From NCBI GenBank assembly GCA_009885425.1, contig VFKS01000495.1:1-7282 (forward strand): a stretch of 7,282 bases of DNA. The letters run 5' to 3'. Both the position numbers and the translations under genes were made by a program. Each line of letters begins with the position of its first letter. Position 1 is the stretch's first letter. Of the stretch, positions 6,343 through 7,282 are shown in pieces. The notes beneath the pieces were generated by a model. The model ran no database searches and was not told the DNA's origin. It was given only the letters and a program-made list of their open reading frames with translations. Origin of the DNA: Novosphingobium sp. (GTDB lineage Bacteria > Pseudomonadota > Alphaproteobacteria > Sphingomonadales > Sphingomonadaceae).

Positions 6343-7282
6343 CGCAGGACCATTCTGTTGGTGTGGGCTGGCTTGAGCTTGGCCCCATCAGGGCTTCGAC
6401 ATGGGCCAGACGGCGATTGTCGAGCAGGGTCCAGCCGCCGCCATCGCGCTCCAGTTCCATCTGGCGCTGACGGGCCCGGCGCAGCGCCGTGGCCTGCTTG
6501 CCAAGTTCGCTGGTGCCTTGGGCGCGTTCCAGTTCGGTCAGCGGGATCAGTGCGGAATCGCCCAGATCGGCCAGATAGCACCAATCGAGCTTGGCCCCGG
6601 TGCCGTCGATTTCGCGGGCGTGTTGCACATTCCAGCGGGCGGAAACCTCGCCCAGATCGACAAAGCACAGCGCGAACAACAGCGTTCCGCTGGTGGCGAG
6701 GTTGGCGTTGATCAGCCAGGCCGCGCTCTTGTTTTGCAGCATCCGGACCAGCACCAGCACCAGCCCGATTGCGACCAAGCCCATCCACAGCAGTGCGGAG
6801 ATTCGCAGCGGGGTCAGGTCATAGGCATCGACATAGTCCCAGGTCCGCAAAGCGGCGCTGAAGACCAGGAACAGGTTCTGGCCGATCCAGACCATCACCA
6901 GTTTGCGGACCAGCGCGTTCTCGGCAGTCTGCGATCCCGGGCGCAAGGCGATCAACACAAAGGCTGCGGCGAGCAGCGCGGTAACCAGCAGTGGATAGGC
7001 GCCGCGGTGGGCATAGTCGGCCAGCGTCATGTCACCCGGCAGCTTGACCCCGCCCCACAGGAAGGCGCTGTCCATCACGTTCTGCATTGCAAATAGCGCG
7101 TTGAAGGCAATCAGCGAGATCGTAACTGAGGCGAGGTTGACGCCAGGGATCGCCAGCTCGCCGCGTCCGTCAAAGGTGCCAAGCAGATGGCGCGGCGGGC
7201 GCGGGCGCAGCACGCCCCAGGTGATCAGGCCGACAAAGCTCCACAGGATCAGGCGAACGATCAGTTGCTCGTCCGGGCTGGG
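6323..7282 (-). CDS. Polytopic inner-membrane protein, DUF4153/DUF4173 type (cut by the right window edge)
   Basis: The frame is open to the right edge, so the N-terminus is missing; 319 residues are visible. About six membrane segments can be seen: LIVRLILWSFVGLITWGVL, SVTISLIAFNALFAMQNV, PLLVTALLAAAFVLIAL, VWIGQNLFLVFSAAL, ISALLWMGLVAIGLVLVLV and LATSGTLLFALCFV. The segment AFLWGG, then YAHRGAYPLL, and a post-membrane part with VSARWNVQHAR and LDWCYLADLGDSALIPL resemble, from memory, the DUF4153/DUF4173 membrane proteins; this assignment needs a profile search. The soluble C-terminal tail of about 110 residues has a basic stretch rich in Arg and Gln and ends in the acidic DDYYDD. A GTG at 7213 is not a credible start, because the first visible membrane segment lies upstream of it. 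The stop codon lies inside the start region of the response regulator gene. No biochemical function is known to me; the context suggests a link to envelope sensing. Confidence 0.8.
   Translation of the reverse strand, partial: PSPDEQLIVRLILWSFVGLITWGVLRPRPPRHLLGTFDGRGELAIPGVNLASVTISLIAFNALFAMQNVMDSAFLWGGVKLPGDMTLADYAHRGAYPLLVTALLAAAFVLIALRPGSQTAENALVRKLVMVWIGQNLFLVFSAALRTWDYVDAYDLTPLRISALLWMGLVAIGLVLVLVRMLQNKSAAWLINANLATSGTLLFALCFVDLGEVSARWNVQHAREIDGTGAKLDWCYLADLGDSALIPLTELERAQGTSELGKQATALRRARQRQMELERDGGGWTLLDNRRLAHVEALMGPSSSQPTPTEWSCDDYYDD

Noticed and set aside
5473..6711. Long 412-codon open frame on the plus strand, opposite the kinase start, the regulator and the end of the membrane gene
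   Set aside because: It is antisense to a clearly real OmpR-type regulator with intact motifs. Its translation is rich in Arg, Gln, Gly and His with no domain, as expected for the complement of GC-rich coding sequence.
3950..7282. Assignment as a creBCD-type locus
   Set aside because: The kinase and regulator are CreC/CreB-like in broad architecture, but the membrane protein does not resemble CreD and the gene order differs, so the names are not used.

Overview
The window looks like a chromosomal segment of a GC-rich alphaproteobacterium, most likely a sphingomonad (Sphingomonadales). This rests on strong G/C bias at codon third positions, a large TonB-dependent receptor with an IVVIGTR-type TonB box, and an ald gene divergent from an Lrp/AsnC regulator. 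The order-level placement is inference from protein style, not a search result.

Left part (1-980): the 5' end of an alanine dehydrogenase gene (ald) runs off the left edge on the minus strand. It is transcribed away from a complete Lrp/AsnC-family regulator gene on the plus strand. Their 132-bp shared intergenic region holds overlapping inverted repeats that are good operator candidates. The arrangement suggests an amino-acid-responsive switch controlling alanine catabolism.

Middle (981-3950): a 180-bp intergenic region contains a long interrupted inverted repeat and three copies of a CCAAGCNAT motif. It leads into a 908-residue TonB-dependent outer-membrane receptor with a clear signal peptide, TonB box, plug and barrel. 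Its substrate cannot be told from sequence or neighbours. A compact hairpin lies between this gene and the convergent histidine kinase gene and probably terminates both.

Right part (3950-7282): three minus-strand genes form a tight apparent operon. In transcription order they encode a polytopic inner-membrane protein of the DUF4153/DUF4173 type (5' end beyond the right edge), an OmpR/PhoB-type response regulator whose start overlaps the membrane gene, and a membrane-bound HAMP/HisKA/HATPase_c sensor kinase with a large periplasmic region. The kinase start is uncertain. A coding-like extension reaches back to a CTGA overlap with the regulator stop, preceded by a good Shine-Dalgarno sequence, but it offers no ATG, GTG or TTG.

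No RNA genes, insertion sequences, CRISPR arrays or phage features were seen. No stretch over 300 bases lacks a gene. The content is mostly ordinary. The most interesting item is the uncharacterised membrane protein genetically coupled to a two-component system, followed by the regulatory repeats and the unusual kinase start.
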